This document shows, one piece after another, positions 49,384-57,140 of a stretch of DNA of 64,000 bases. The stretch comes from Anaerofilum sp. An201 (GTDB taxonomy: Bacteria > Bacillota > Clostridia > Oscillospirales > Ruminococcaceae), in assembly GCF_002160015.1 (NCBI RefSeq), contig NZ_NFJT01000008.1, positions 1-64,000 on the forward strand. The letters are read 5' to 3'. Under the pieces are notes generated by a model. The model saw nothing but the letters and a program-made list of their open reading frames with translations. It did no database searches and was not told the DNA's origin. The position numbers and the translations under genes were made by a program. Numbering within the stretch: position 1 is the first letter of the stretch; each line of letters starts with the position of its first letter.

Positions 49384-51324
49384 TTACATGGTCAGATCGG
49401 GCCACTGCTGTTCGTGGTCATCCGGCTTGTGACCCAGGGCGATGCGCTTTTCCTGCAGCTTCTTTAGCCGCTTCCGGTCGATCTGAATACCTCCGGGGCG
49501 GGACTTGGGTACGGAGTTGTCCTGGAACACCCGGCTCATGTGATGGAGCAGTCGGGTCACTGCCAGCATCGCAGAGGGCGGACGGTTTTCCTCCAGATGG
49601 TCCAGGAGATACTGGGCATACTGGTTGTCCTGTTCGGCGGACCGGGTCAGCCAGTGGATGGCTCGTTCCTCATCGTAGGGGATTTCCTTTCCGTTGAGGT
49701 ACAGCTTGCCCAGCATGTACTGGGCGTAGGGATTTCCTCTTTCTGCCGACCTGGTGAACCACTCTATGGCGTATTCAGTATCCTTTTCGATTAGTTCGCC
49801 TTTGAGACACTCCTTGGCCAGCCGATACATGGCGTAGTGGCTGCCGTTGACCGCGGCAGTGTACAGCCAATTCAATCCCAAGCGGATATCCCGTACCTCA
49901 ACATCATCGGAGAGGTACAGCTTGGCCAGGGAGTACTGCGCCACCAGATGGCCTTGCTCCGCCGCCTGCTCGAACCAGTACCGGGCGTTAACCGCGTTGG
50001 GTATCAGCAGAGGCCCGTCCCGCCAGAGCTTTCCCATCAGGTATTGGGCGTACATATCGCCGCTCTCCGCCAGCTTGTCCATTTCAGAGACGGCATTGCT
50101 GCGCTCCTCCATAGTCAGGCTCTCGTCCCGGATGATATCCCGCAGCGTCCAGTAGTCGTAGGAGGAGTTTCGGTATTCTTCCGTCTCGTCCTGCTGATTG
50201 AGGCCTTTCTCCTCGTAGGTGATCTCACCTAACCGCAGGCGTTCCGCTTCCTGAATAACCGCGTTCTTGATCTGCCGGAACTCCTTTTGCTGTGAGAGCG
50301 GGATGTGCTCCTGGGGTTTGTCATGGTAGTAGCTGTCCACCTTGCCCTGGAGCATCAGCCACTGGTCATAGCACTTGCTCACAACAGGGAGCCGTTCCAT
50401 CTCGTCCACGATCTCATCCACCAGATTCTTCAGCCGCTTTGGTAGATAGCCGTAGGACTTTTTGCCCTTGACTGTACCGAGCTGCACCGCCAGCTCCAGC
50501 ATGAGCTGCTCGGCGTCCGGATGGTCGCACACGCCGTCCTGCATAGCACGCACCAGCTCCAGCATGGCCCGCCGTGCTTGGCGCACCAGCTCATCTCTGG
50601 ACTCAGACTTCTGTTCGTAGAGGTGCAGCATCTCGTTGCGGAAGATATCATTGGTCAGCTTGGACTTGATCTGGCGGATACCTTCCCTGGAGAGATAGGC
50701 GTAGCCCGCTTTGGCGGACCAGGCCATCATGTGGATGTGCGGGTGCTCGCCCTCGTCGTGGAAAGCGGCGTACCATCGGAAGTCGCGGGGCGGGATCTTC
50801 ATCGCCGCCGCGATGTCGTTGCGGTGGGCACGTATGAGGTTTCGCCATGCGGCGGCGTTGTCGAAGCCGAGCCGCTCAGCATCTTCACGCTTGAGGGAGA
50901 TGATGTGCGTCCACACATTTCCGGTGTAGCTCTCTAACTCTGCCATGGCTTTCTCCAGCGAGACGGAATCACCATCACTGAACAGGCCGTGGGTGCCGAT
51001 GCGCTCGGCACGAGGACGAGTCGCGATGTACTTCATGTACTGCTCCGACTCGTGAATGGAATCCCAGTTGGCTTCCAGCGCCAGCGTGATGAACGCAGAG
51101 GCGCTGACCTTAGTGGGCTTTGTCAGGTAGTCCTCGTACTCGTAGAGCGTCTTGCTGTCCGGGAAGTCCTTGACCAGCTTGGCGATGAGCTGTTCCTGCT
51201 TTCGTGTGGGCGGACGGTCATCCGGGATAAGCTCCACCCGCTCCCGCGTTGCGATGTAGCGCAGGTATCCGGAGGCTCCGCCGGTGCTTTTGATATAGGG
51301 GCTCTTGAGGATCAGTCTTGCCAT
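49384..51324 (-). CDS. MobL-like relaxase with Sel1 repeats (intact)
   Basis: The 646-residue relaxase starts MARLILKSPYIKSTGGASGY. The metal-binding motif FHDEGEHPHIHMMAW (H189, H194, H196, H198) is typical of relaxases that act by Tyr attack at oriT. From about residue 400 there are Sel1-like repeats (YAQYLMGKLWRDGPLL, VAQYSLAKLYLSDD, YAMYRLAKECLKGE, YAQYMLGKLYLNGKE), which give a helical protein-interaction surface. Unlike the element A gene it has no internal stop, so it could mobilise both elements. Confidence 0.9.
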   Translation of the reverse strand: MARLILKSPYIKSTGGASGYLRYIATRERVELIPDDRPPTRKQEQLIAKLVKDFPDSKTLYEYEDYLTKPTKVSASAFITLALEANWDSIHESEQYMKYIATRPRAERIGTHGLFSDGDSVSLEKAMAELESYTGNVWTHIISLKREDAERLGFDNAAAWRNLIRAHRNDIAAAMKIPPRDFRWYAAFHDEGEHPHIHMMAWSAKAGYAYLSREGIRQIKSKLTNDIFRNEMLHLYEQKSESRDELVRQARRAMLELVRAMQDGVCDHPDAEQLMLELAVQLGTVKGKKSYGYLPKRLKNLVDEIVDEMERLPVVSKCYDQWLMLQGKVDSYYHDKPQEHIPLSQQKEFRQIKNAVIQEAERLRLGEITYEEKGLNQQDETEEYRNSSYDYWTLRDIIRDESLTMEERSNAVSEMDKLAESGDMYAQYLMGKLWRDGPLLIPNAVNARYWFEQAAEQGHLVAQYSLAKLYLSDDVEVRDIRLGLNWLYTAAVNGSHYAMYRLAKECLKGELIEKDTEYAIEWFTRSAERGNPYAQYMLGKLYLNGKEIPYDEERAIHWLTRSAEQDNQYAQYLLDHLEENRPPSAMLAVTRLLHHMSRVFQDNSVPKSRPGGIQIDRKRLKKLQEKRIALGHKPDDHEQQWPDLTM

Positions 51325-51746
51325 TCGTCATCATCCCGGTCCTGCTCCTGACGGGAGCGTGCGTATTTCTCCAGCGAGATGAGACCGTTGGTCGCTTTCA
51401 CATTCCGAACACTCTGCGCGCGTATGCGCTTCAGGGCATCCTCGTCCATCTGGAACGCCTCCGCAATAATTCCGTTCGTCATATCCTGCTCTACGCATCT
51501 GGTGAAATCTCTGCGGGCGATATAGTCCTCCAGTCTGCTCAGCCTACCGTCGATGGCAGACATGATCGCCATGGGCAAGAGCGATTTGTTGTCCTTAATT
51601 TCCAGGTGATCAATATAGAAATTCATCGCCTTCAAGATGAACTCGTTTTTGCTTTTGCAGTTGTCGGCAAGATACCATTGCTCCAGCCGTCGACTGGTTT
51701 CCTGGTCCATTCTGACTGCGATGCGATCTCTGGTTTCTGTACTCAT
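51312..51746 (-). CDS. RHH accessory mobilization protein (MobC-like)
   Basis: The 144-residue counterpart of 23365-23799 has RIAVRMDQETSRRLEQWYLADNC and KNEFILKAMNFYIDHLEIKDN as the ribbon-helix-helix, with the same VRNVKATNGLISLEK end. GGAGGAATTT lies before the ATG at 51746. It overlaps the relaxase start by 13 bases and lies next to the candidate oriT. Confidence 0.82.
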   Translation of the reverse strand: MSTETRDRIAVRMDQETSRRLEQWYLADNCKSKNEFILKAMNFYIDHLEIKDNKSLLPMAIMSAIDGRLSRLEDYIARRDFTRCVEQDMTNGIIAEAFQMDEDALKRIRAQSVRNVKATNGLISLEKYARSRQEQDRDDDEWQD

Positions 51747-51924
51747 AAATTCCTCCATTTCTCTGTAAGACATCCTTGAAAAGCCCTGTAACATGGGGCT
51801 TTTGGGGAAAGCTGACGCCATCGGTGCTTTTTCCGCCTCTCAAAGACGCCAGCTTCAAACTCCCGAAACTGCCCGCACTGCGGGCAGAAGTGGCGGCTGT
51901 GGCGGCGCTTGCGACGCCATGCCT
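51747..51924. other. Candidate oriT (element B)
   Basis: This non-coding stretch shares several blocks with 23825-23978, including GGAAAGCTGACGCCA, CAAAGACGCCAGC and the inverted repeat CTGCCCGCA-C-TGCGGGCAG (51869-51887). The flanking genes are identical in kind. No nick site is assigned. Confidence 0.45.
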
Positions 51925-52470
51925 TTATCCTGCTTTTTCTTTCGTCCTGCAAAAGTCTGCCGAAAACGGCTCAAGTCCGGCTTCAACCCCCTGGTTGGGA
52001 CTGGGACTCGCTTCTTCCCGGAAAGACGCACACAGGGCGTTCTGGCGGCCCTGGGCGCTGGCCTTAGCGAGTTGTTCCTCTACCCGCTGACGGGCGATGT
52101 CCTCCTCCATCTGCTGGAACTGCCGCTCATAGAACGCTTCGAGTACACCTGGGATAGGACGGATGGTGTAGAGTAGATTTCCATTCAGCGGTTTTCCATC
52201 TTTGCTCTGCATGATGGTCGGCTCCGTGTAGATGAGGCCTTTCTCCTCCAACTGCCGCACGTACTTGGCTACCGTGTTTTCACTCATGCCAATCGCCTTG
52301 CCAATGGTTTTGTAGCTGGGATAGCACTGATAGGTTTCACGGTTCTCACACCGGAGCAGATAGGCGTAGAGGGAGATCTCCCGGTAATCCAGACCAATGC
52401 TGAATATCTCGTTGGGCACCATAAAATAGTTTTTCTCTGCGCTACGCTTGGGCCATTTATTGTAACTCAA
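51925..52470 (-). CDS. RepA-like replication initiator / HTH protein
   Basis: The 181-residue protein resembles 23979-24566: KNYFMVPNEIFSIGLDYREISLYAYLL and CYPSYKTIGKAIGMSENTVAKYVRQLEEKGLI form the winged helix. Translation appears to start at TTG (52470), with AGGAGG six bases before; the nearby ATG runs into a stop at once. A small antisense transcript is predicted across its leader, which would suit copy control of a replication gene. Confidence 0.7.
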   Translation of the reverse strand: MSYNKWPKRSAEKNYFMVPNEIFSIGLDYREISLYAYLLRCENRETYQCYPSYKTIGKAIGMSENTVAKYVRQLEEKGLIYTEPTIMQSKDGKPLNGNLLYTIRPIPGVLEAFYERQFQQMEEDIARQRVEEQLAKASAQGRQNALCASFREEASPSPNQGVEAGLEPFSADFCRTKEKAG

Positions 52471-52536
52471 TTCATACCTCCTGTGTTGTTGTAGAGTTCG
52501 ATGGCGCGCACACAGGGAGCGTGCGGAAAATTTTCA

Positions 52537-52641
52537 TTGCTTTTCCGCCGCCTGCTTGCTATACTTTAGTCAGAAGATTTGTGCGTGCCTGTGTGTGCGC
52601 CGAGCCGCCGGACTGTTGCCGCAGTCACGGCGGTTTTTGTT
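52537..52641 (+). ncRNA. Predicted small antisense RNA opposite the repA-like leader
   Basis: A promoter (-35 TTGCTT at 52537-52542, 17-base spacer, -10 TATACT at 52560-52565) is followed about 40 bases later by a terminator hairpin (CCGCCG-GACTG / CAGTC-CGGCGG, 52605-52633) with TTTTTGTTTT. The transcript of about 70 bases has no open frame and runs opposite the leader of the RepA-like gene, as copy-control RNAs do. It is predicted from sequence only, and no similar signal was found at the matching place in element A. Confidence 0.4.
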
Positions 52642-52746
52642 TTGTGGTCGTACTGGTGTGCATCCCTCCTCTGCTTTGTAGCTGAGTCTTTTGCTTTCAT
52701 CTGTGAGCTATCTTTTTCGCCTCCTCCGTGTTAGAATAAAAAGAGA

Positions 52747-52766
52747 CCGTGCTCCCGGGAGCACGG
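52747..52766. promoter_or_regulatory. Perfect 20-bp palindrome in a non-coding stretch
   Basis: CCGTGCTCCC is followed directly by GGGAGCACGG. It lies in 52,642-53,002, which holds no gene but looks structured (a further GAGAGCGCACATGCTCTC arm pair near 52808). It could be an operator for the sigma-like gene or part of a leader RNA. Confidence 0.4.
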
Positions 52767-53002
52767 CCAGAGATGGAATGACCTTCCGAGCGGATTGCCG
52801 TATGGCGGAGAGCGCACATGCTCTCAGGGGGTGCTCTGTCAAAGGCCATGTGGGTTCGTCAGCGCGGAAACCGTGCCGTACCGAACCGAAGGAAACTCCA
52901 CCCGGGTGAAATTGTCCTTCTACTATTACTTAGAGAAAAATCGCAAAATCGGAAGGTCGGAAATTGTAAACTTTTTGTGAACGCAGAAAGGGCGGTGAGT
53001 TC

Positions 53003-53767
53003 ATGTCCTTCAAGGATACCCAATCTTATAAAGAACTGCAGTCCGACTGGCGCTGGATACACTCTATGGACCCGGAAGCTGCCGCTGCCGCAGACCAGTG
53101 GGTGAAGGAGCATCCGGAGGAGTGGAAGGAGCTGGAGCATATGCTCTACTACAGCGAGGCCAACTTCCACAAGCGTGTTGCGCCGGACACTCTGGAAGAT
53201 GTGGATATCAAACAGCCCATCTCTTACAATCCGGAGGCGTTTCTTCCGGAGGAAGTGCGCAACGCAATCTATGATGATATGCGCTGGTTCGACCGGGCGA
53301 AGTATCTGCCGGAGGGATCTGATGAAAACCCCTTCATGTATGTGCGCAAAGAGCTTGACGAGGGCCTGCGTGAGCTGACCGAATTGCAGAGGGAGATTCT
53401 GTTTCGCACCGTCATCAACGGCGAGTCCACCGAATCCGTCGCACGGGACAAGCAGTGCTCGTCCAGAAATATCCGGGATATCCGCACCCGTGCGTTGAAG
53501 CATCTGCGGAGCAAAATCACCAAACGCGAGGGTTCCGGTTCTCCTGTTGTTCTCATCTTTGTCCTGCTTTGGTTGCTTGCGTGCTATTTCGGAATCGAGA
53601 TCATCGTGGAGCGACTCCTGCCGTTGTATCCCTGGCTGGAATATGTTGGTTATGCAATCGCGGCAGCGGTTGCCATCCCTGTAGTCTACCGATTCAAGGA
53701 CAGAGAGATTGAAGGCCTGCTGCGCAACCACTGGGCCAGCCGGAACGGATCACAGAGAAAAGAATAG
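53003..53767 (+). CDS. Membrane-tethered sigma-factor-like protein
   Basis: The 254-residue protein has an unusual N-terminal helical part (SDWRWIHSMDPEAAAAADQW). At residues 115-170 there is a sigma region-4-like helix-turn-helix: LRELTELQREILFRTVINGE and SVARDKQCSSRNIRDIRTRALKHLRSK. Two C-terminal helices follow (VVLIFVLLWLLACYFGIEIIV and YVGYAIAAAVAIPVVYRF). It may be a membrane-held regulator released by a signal. It occupies the slot beside the RepA-like gene, on the opposite strand to it. Confidence 0.7.
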   Translation: MSFKDTQSYKELQSDWRWIHSMDPEAAAAADQWVKEHPEEWKELEHMLYYSEANFHKRVAPDTLEDVDIKQPISYNPEAFLPEEVRNAIYDDMRWFDRAKYLPEGSDENPFMYVRKELDEGLRELTELQREILFRTVINGESTESVARDKQCSSRNIRDIRTRALKHLRSKITKREGSGSPVVLIFVLLWLLACYFGIEIIVERLLPLYPWLEYVGYAIAAAVAIPVVYRFKDREIEGLLRNHWASRNGSQRKE

Positions 53768-53778
53768 GCGTTACAAAA

Positions 53779-53819
53779 GAAGGAGCTGAGACTTTTGGTG
53801 GTCTCAGCTCCTTCTGATT
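53779..53819. terminator. Terminator between sigma-like gene and SIR2-Ago
   Basis: GAAGGAGCTGAGAC pairs perfectly with GTCTCAGCTCCTTC (14 bp). It separates two converging genes. T- and A-rich flanks are modest. No gene is seen in 53,820-53,906. Confidence 0.7.
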
Positions 53820-53906
53820 GTATGGTGTTATCGTTGGTTTTACCGTCACTTTTCTGGTGATTTTTGTATCACTGTTTATTGCCGCCCGCTTTGGTTACAT
53901 CGGATT

Positions 53907-56900
53907 TCACATAAAGTAGCGATAATCGTAAAGTGTTCCCTCAAATTGAGACAGCAACCATCCGATTCGTGCAATTTCATTCGAAGATTCTATCGTACAG
54001 GGCAGTTTTGAATACAGTCCAAAACTGTTCCAGTTCATTTTCGACAATCCAAGAATTTCCGTCGCAATCTGTGCCATATCCCCAGAACCATAGTGTTTAA
54101 CCACTTTTAGTGGTAGCGGGACACTTTTACCGCCCTGGAAATATCTCCTGTTCGGAGAAATTACAGATGGTGCAATTCCATGGGTAAAAAGATACATGGT
54201 GTTTTTGTCAATTGGGAAGCACATCCCTCGGCGCACAGGATATCCGTCCACCTGCGTGCAACGCTCATTTAACGCAAAGCATTTCAGGTTATCCTCGTAT
54301 GTTATCTCAAGAAGCTCTATATTCTTAACTCCCACAGATGACAGGCTTTCCACCAATCCTTTGACTTCCTCTTTTCGGAAAGGTGTACGTTTGTGAATAA
54401 CGACCCGCTTCGGTAGTTCAGAAAAAGATTTGTAGAACAATTCTTTGATATTGAGACCGATCCTATATGCTTCTTCTTCGGATAAATACGGATTTTTCTT
54501 TCTGTCGAACGAATAATCTTGAATTTTGGAAAGCTTGTACTTCATTCCACGACCATCAGAAGAGTATATATGGCTACAACCAACAACCACATTGCTTTCC
54601 GACGGTCCATTCATAACACTGTATCCAATTCCAGCAAAAGCCGTATCTGGCTGTATTCCGTTCACCACCCAAGGAGTCCGCCCGGACTTTACATACAGCG
54701 CCAAAGAAAGAGCCCACATAATTTGGCAATGCAGATCGCTCTCGATCGTTTTTTCTCGAACAAATTGTGTTGCTACCTGTTTTTGCGCAGCGTAAGCTTT
54801 AATGTAATCATGTAAATCATAATTTACCGTTCCATCGGTATATGATGTGAATACTTCGTACTCCTTGGGAATGTAAATCAGTATAACATCAATAGAGTTT
54901 GCGCTAAGCTGGTCAATTTTTCTAATTATTGAATCACCAAACTCAACAGCGGCTTTATGGACATCCCACTCACTTGAAGCGGTAATTTGCTTCCACTTGC
55001 TGCTGTTGGGATCCGGTAAATCAAGACCTGTCTTGAAGGCCTGATAGAAACCTGGGAAGGAAATTAGATAATCAGTATTGTGCTTCGCTTGCGACTGGCG
55101 ATTCAAACCGGAAATGAACTGAGCAAACTTTTGGTTATGCTCATCTGGACAAACAACCCCTACCGAGATTGCAGAATGTAATACGCCGCTATTCATGGCA
55201 TAATCTACAGGGGCATTCGAAATCAACCCGCGCATTGGATGGAAATCTTCAGCCACACCGCGCATAGATGTGCCGCAGAATCGAAGTGTTGGATCTCGAT
55301 ATTCTATTCCAGAAAAAATAATCCGTTTGGGCGAAATGGTATCGGGCAATTGTATAGAAGCTTGTTTTCCGAAGTTCACGCCAACCAACGCGCTGCTATT
55401 TACAACCGAAAATGTAAAGTTCGTTGTACTCCCTAAAGGATAATTGGCTGAAAACCTTTTGTTGCCGATTACTTTTCTGACCCATTTTCTAATGTGCTCA
55501 TTTGCGTTTTGGTTTGGCCGACCATTATTGACTTTCGCATTGAACCAGTCCGCAAATTGCTTTTTTTCTTCCCTGGTTAGTACTGCGTCATCAGCGTACA
55601 TGAAACTCGGAACAAGTGTGAGATAACTGTATTTGTTATCAAATAACAACGCAAGCCGAACTCCAGAATATGCTGTAACAGTTTTGGCTCCAACACGGTA
55701 CTTCAACACTTCTTTTGCATCCCAGATTTTGTCCTTTGAATGTCCCAGACCATGGCTTGCGGCAAGAATGTGAACAAGTGTTTTGAGCAATAACTCCCGA
55801 AATGTACCATTTCCAGCGATTGTCGCTCTGCTTAACGGGCATAACTCAATATTGGTTTTTAGCTTGCCTTTGCATGCTTCCTCGATGACGGATTTCGACC
55901 CCCACGCATACACAAGATTCTTGTAGGGCACAGCCATAACATCATCTCTACCCAGCATTTTGCAAAAATCCCACTGTTTTTCGCCAGGAGCAAGCAAAAC
56001 CTCAAACTGGTAGCACTGATTTGGGAATGCGATTGGGAACGCATTGGTGCTTACCACTTTGTTTATAGTTAGATTAGGTTGCAGGAACCCACTATGCTGT
56101 GGCTCAAGTGTAATAGACAGCTTCTTTTTGATATCGTCCACTTTCCCCAAAAACTCTCTATTTTCACTCATGCAGTGGCGGGCGATTGCATACATTGTAC
56201 TGTCAAAGCCTTCAGTTGGAATATAGAAAGCGGCTCTGCCATTTTTGTTGGCCATCTCAACCAACGCTTTAACTTCTGATGAAACCCTCGTTCCGTAACC
56301 ACACCAAAAAAGTTTGCCCGCACCTTTCGTCGAATAAACTTGCTGCAAAGCATTCATAAGTGACTGGTCTCGCCCGCTGTATCCCATAACAATTAAATCT
56401 CGGTTGGTCAGTTCATGCAGCAATGCCTTTACCAGTTCACCGTCTTGCGAATCAAGTTCTTTCTCTGTATTTTTTAGCGCCCCATATTTATAGTCACCAT
56501 GTAAAGCGATGCATAGGAGCTCCTTGTCAACATCTCCACGGTATATCCTGCCCGAGGTTTCTGCGGTTATTTCTATGGGAACGAGCGGGCTGTATTGATG
56601 TGCACACTTCAGTGTCATACCATCAAAATTTGTTGTCCACACACTTTTTATTATATTTTCTAACGCGAGCAAAGAAATCAGATGATATCCCAAGCTTGGA
56701 TCATGGTTTGACACCAAGTGCTGAAAGTATTTTCGGCGATCATCCGCTATTGGGTATGCCTTTTCCGCAAAATACGAGTACTCCTCTGCGCTATTCTCTG
56801 CCGGGTATATATTTTGTGAATCGATCCACCGCTGAATAACTCTGCGGACACCCTCAGACTTGGAATTGTCAAAGTTTCCAATTGCACCTGGGTTTTGCGA

Positions 56901-57059
56901 TAAATAGATTTCACGTTTCCAATCCCAAATGCAGTCTGCTGCCGATGGGATTCCCGACTCAATAGATGCACCTGCACCGAGTAGCAAAGAATGTGGAGTA
57001 TCTATATTTTGTTTTATTGACCTTAAAAACTCATCTAATTGAAGTATCTGCATATCCAT
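53907..57059 (-). CDS. SIR2-Argonaute fusion protein (short prokaryotic Argonaute, single chain)
   Basis: The 1050-residue protein has an N-terminal SIR2 NADase domain (about 1-290): LLLGAGASIESGIPSA, N144 in WTTNFDGM, H187 in IALHGDYKYG and VMGYSGRDQSLMNAL. A long APAZ-like middle follows, then C-terminal MID-PIWI: IDVILIYIPKEYEVF, CQIMWALSLALYVKSGRTPWVV, AFAGIGYSV, KRVVIHKRTPFRKEEV and YLFTHGIAPSVIS. The PIWI catalytic Asp normally found in GIDVS is Gly here (GIGYS), so it should not slice. In fused (S1B-type) SIR2-APAZ-pAgo proteins, guide-directed sensing of foreign nucleic acid triggers NAD+ loss and cell death. It is last in the run of restriction genes, 81 bases after hsdR. Confidence 0.88.
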   Translation of the reverse strand: MDMQILQLDEFLRSIKQNIDTPHSLLLGAGASIESGIPSAADCIWDWKREIYLSQNPGAIGNFDNSKSEGVRRVIQRWIDSQNIYPAENSAEEYSYFAEKAYPIADDRRKYFQHLVSNHDPSLGYHLISLLALENIIKSVWTTNFDGMTLKCAHQYSPLVPIEITAETSGRIYRGDVDKELLCIALHGDYKYGALKNTEKELDSQDGELVKALLHELTNRDLIVMGYSGRDQSLMNALQQVYSTKGAGKLFWCGYGTRVSSEVKALVEMANKNGRAAFYIPTEGFDSTMYAIARHCMSENREFLGKVDDIKKKLSITLEPQHSGFLQPNLTINKVVSTNAFPIAFPNQCYQFEVLLAPGEKQWDFCKMLGRDDVMAVPYKNLVYAWGSKSVIEEACKGKLKTNIELCPLSRATIAGNGTFRELLLKTLVHILAASHGLGHSKDKIWDAKEVLKYRVGAKTVTAYSGVRLALLFDNKYSYLTLVPSFMYADDAVLTREEKKQFADWFNAKVNNGRPNQNANEHIRKWVRKVIGNKRFSANYPLGSTTNFTFSVVNSSALVGVNFGKQASIQLPDTISPKRIIFSGIEYRDPTLRFCGTSMRGVAEDFHPMRGLISNAPVDYAMNSGVLHSAISVGVVCPDEHNQKFAQFISGLNRQSQAKHNTDYLISFPGFYQAFKTGLDLPDPNSSKWKQITASSEWDVHKAAVEFGDSIIRKIDQLSANSIDVILIYIPKEYEVFTSYTDGTVNYDLHDYIKAYAAQKQVATQFVREKTIESDLHCQIMWALSLALYVKSGRTPWVVNGIQPDTAFAGIGYSVMNGPSESNVVVGCSHIYSSDGRGMKYKLSKIQDYSFDRKKNPYLSEEEAYRIGLNIKELFYKSFSELPKRVVIHKRTPFRKEEVKGLVESLSSVGVKNIELLEITYEDNLKCFALNERCTQVDGYPVRRGMCFPIDKNTMYLFTHGIAPSVISPNRRYFQGGKSVPLPLKVVKHYGSGDMAQIATEILGLSKMNWNSFGLYSKLPCTIESSNEIARIGWLLSQFEGTLYDYRYFM

Positions 57060-57140
57060 ACCCCCATTCTTTGCTCTAAAATTTTGCTTTATATCCTGGC
57101 TTCAACAGCAGGCAATGATGCAAGTAAAAAATACATCGTG

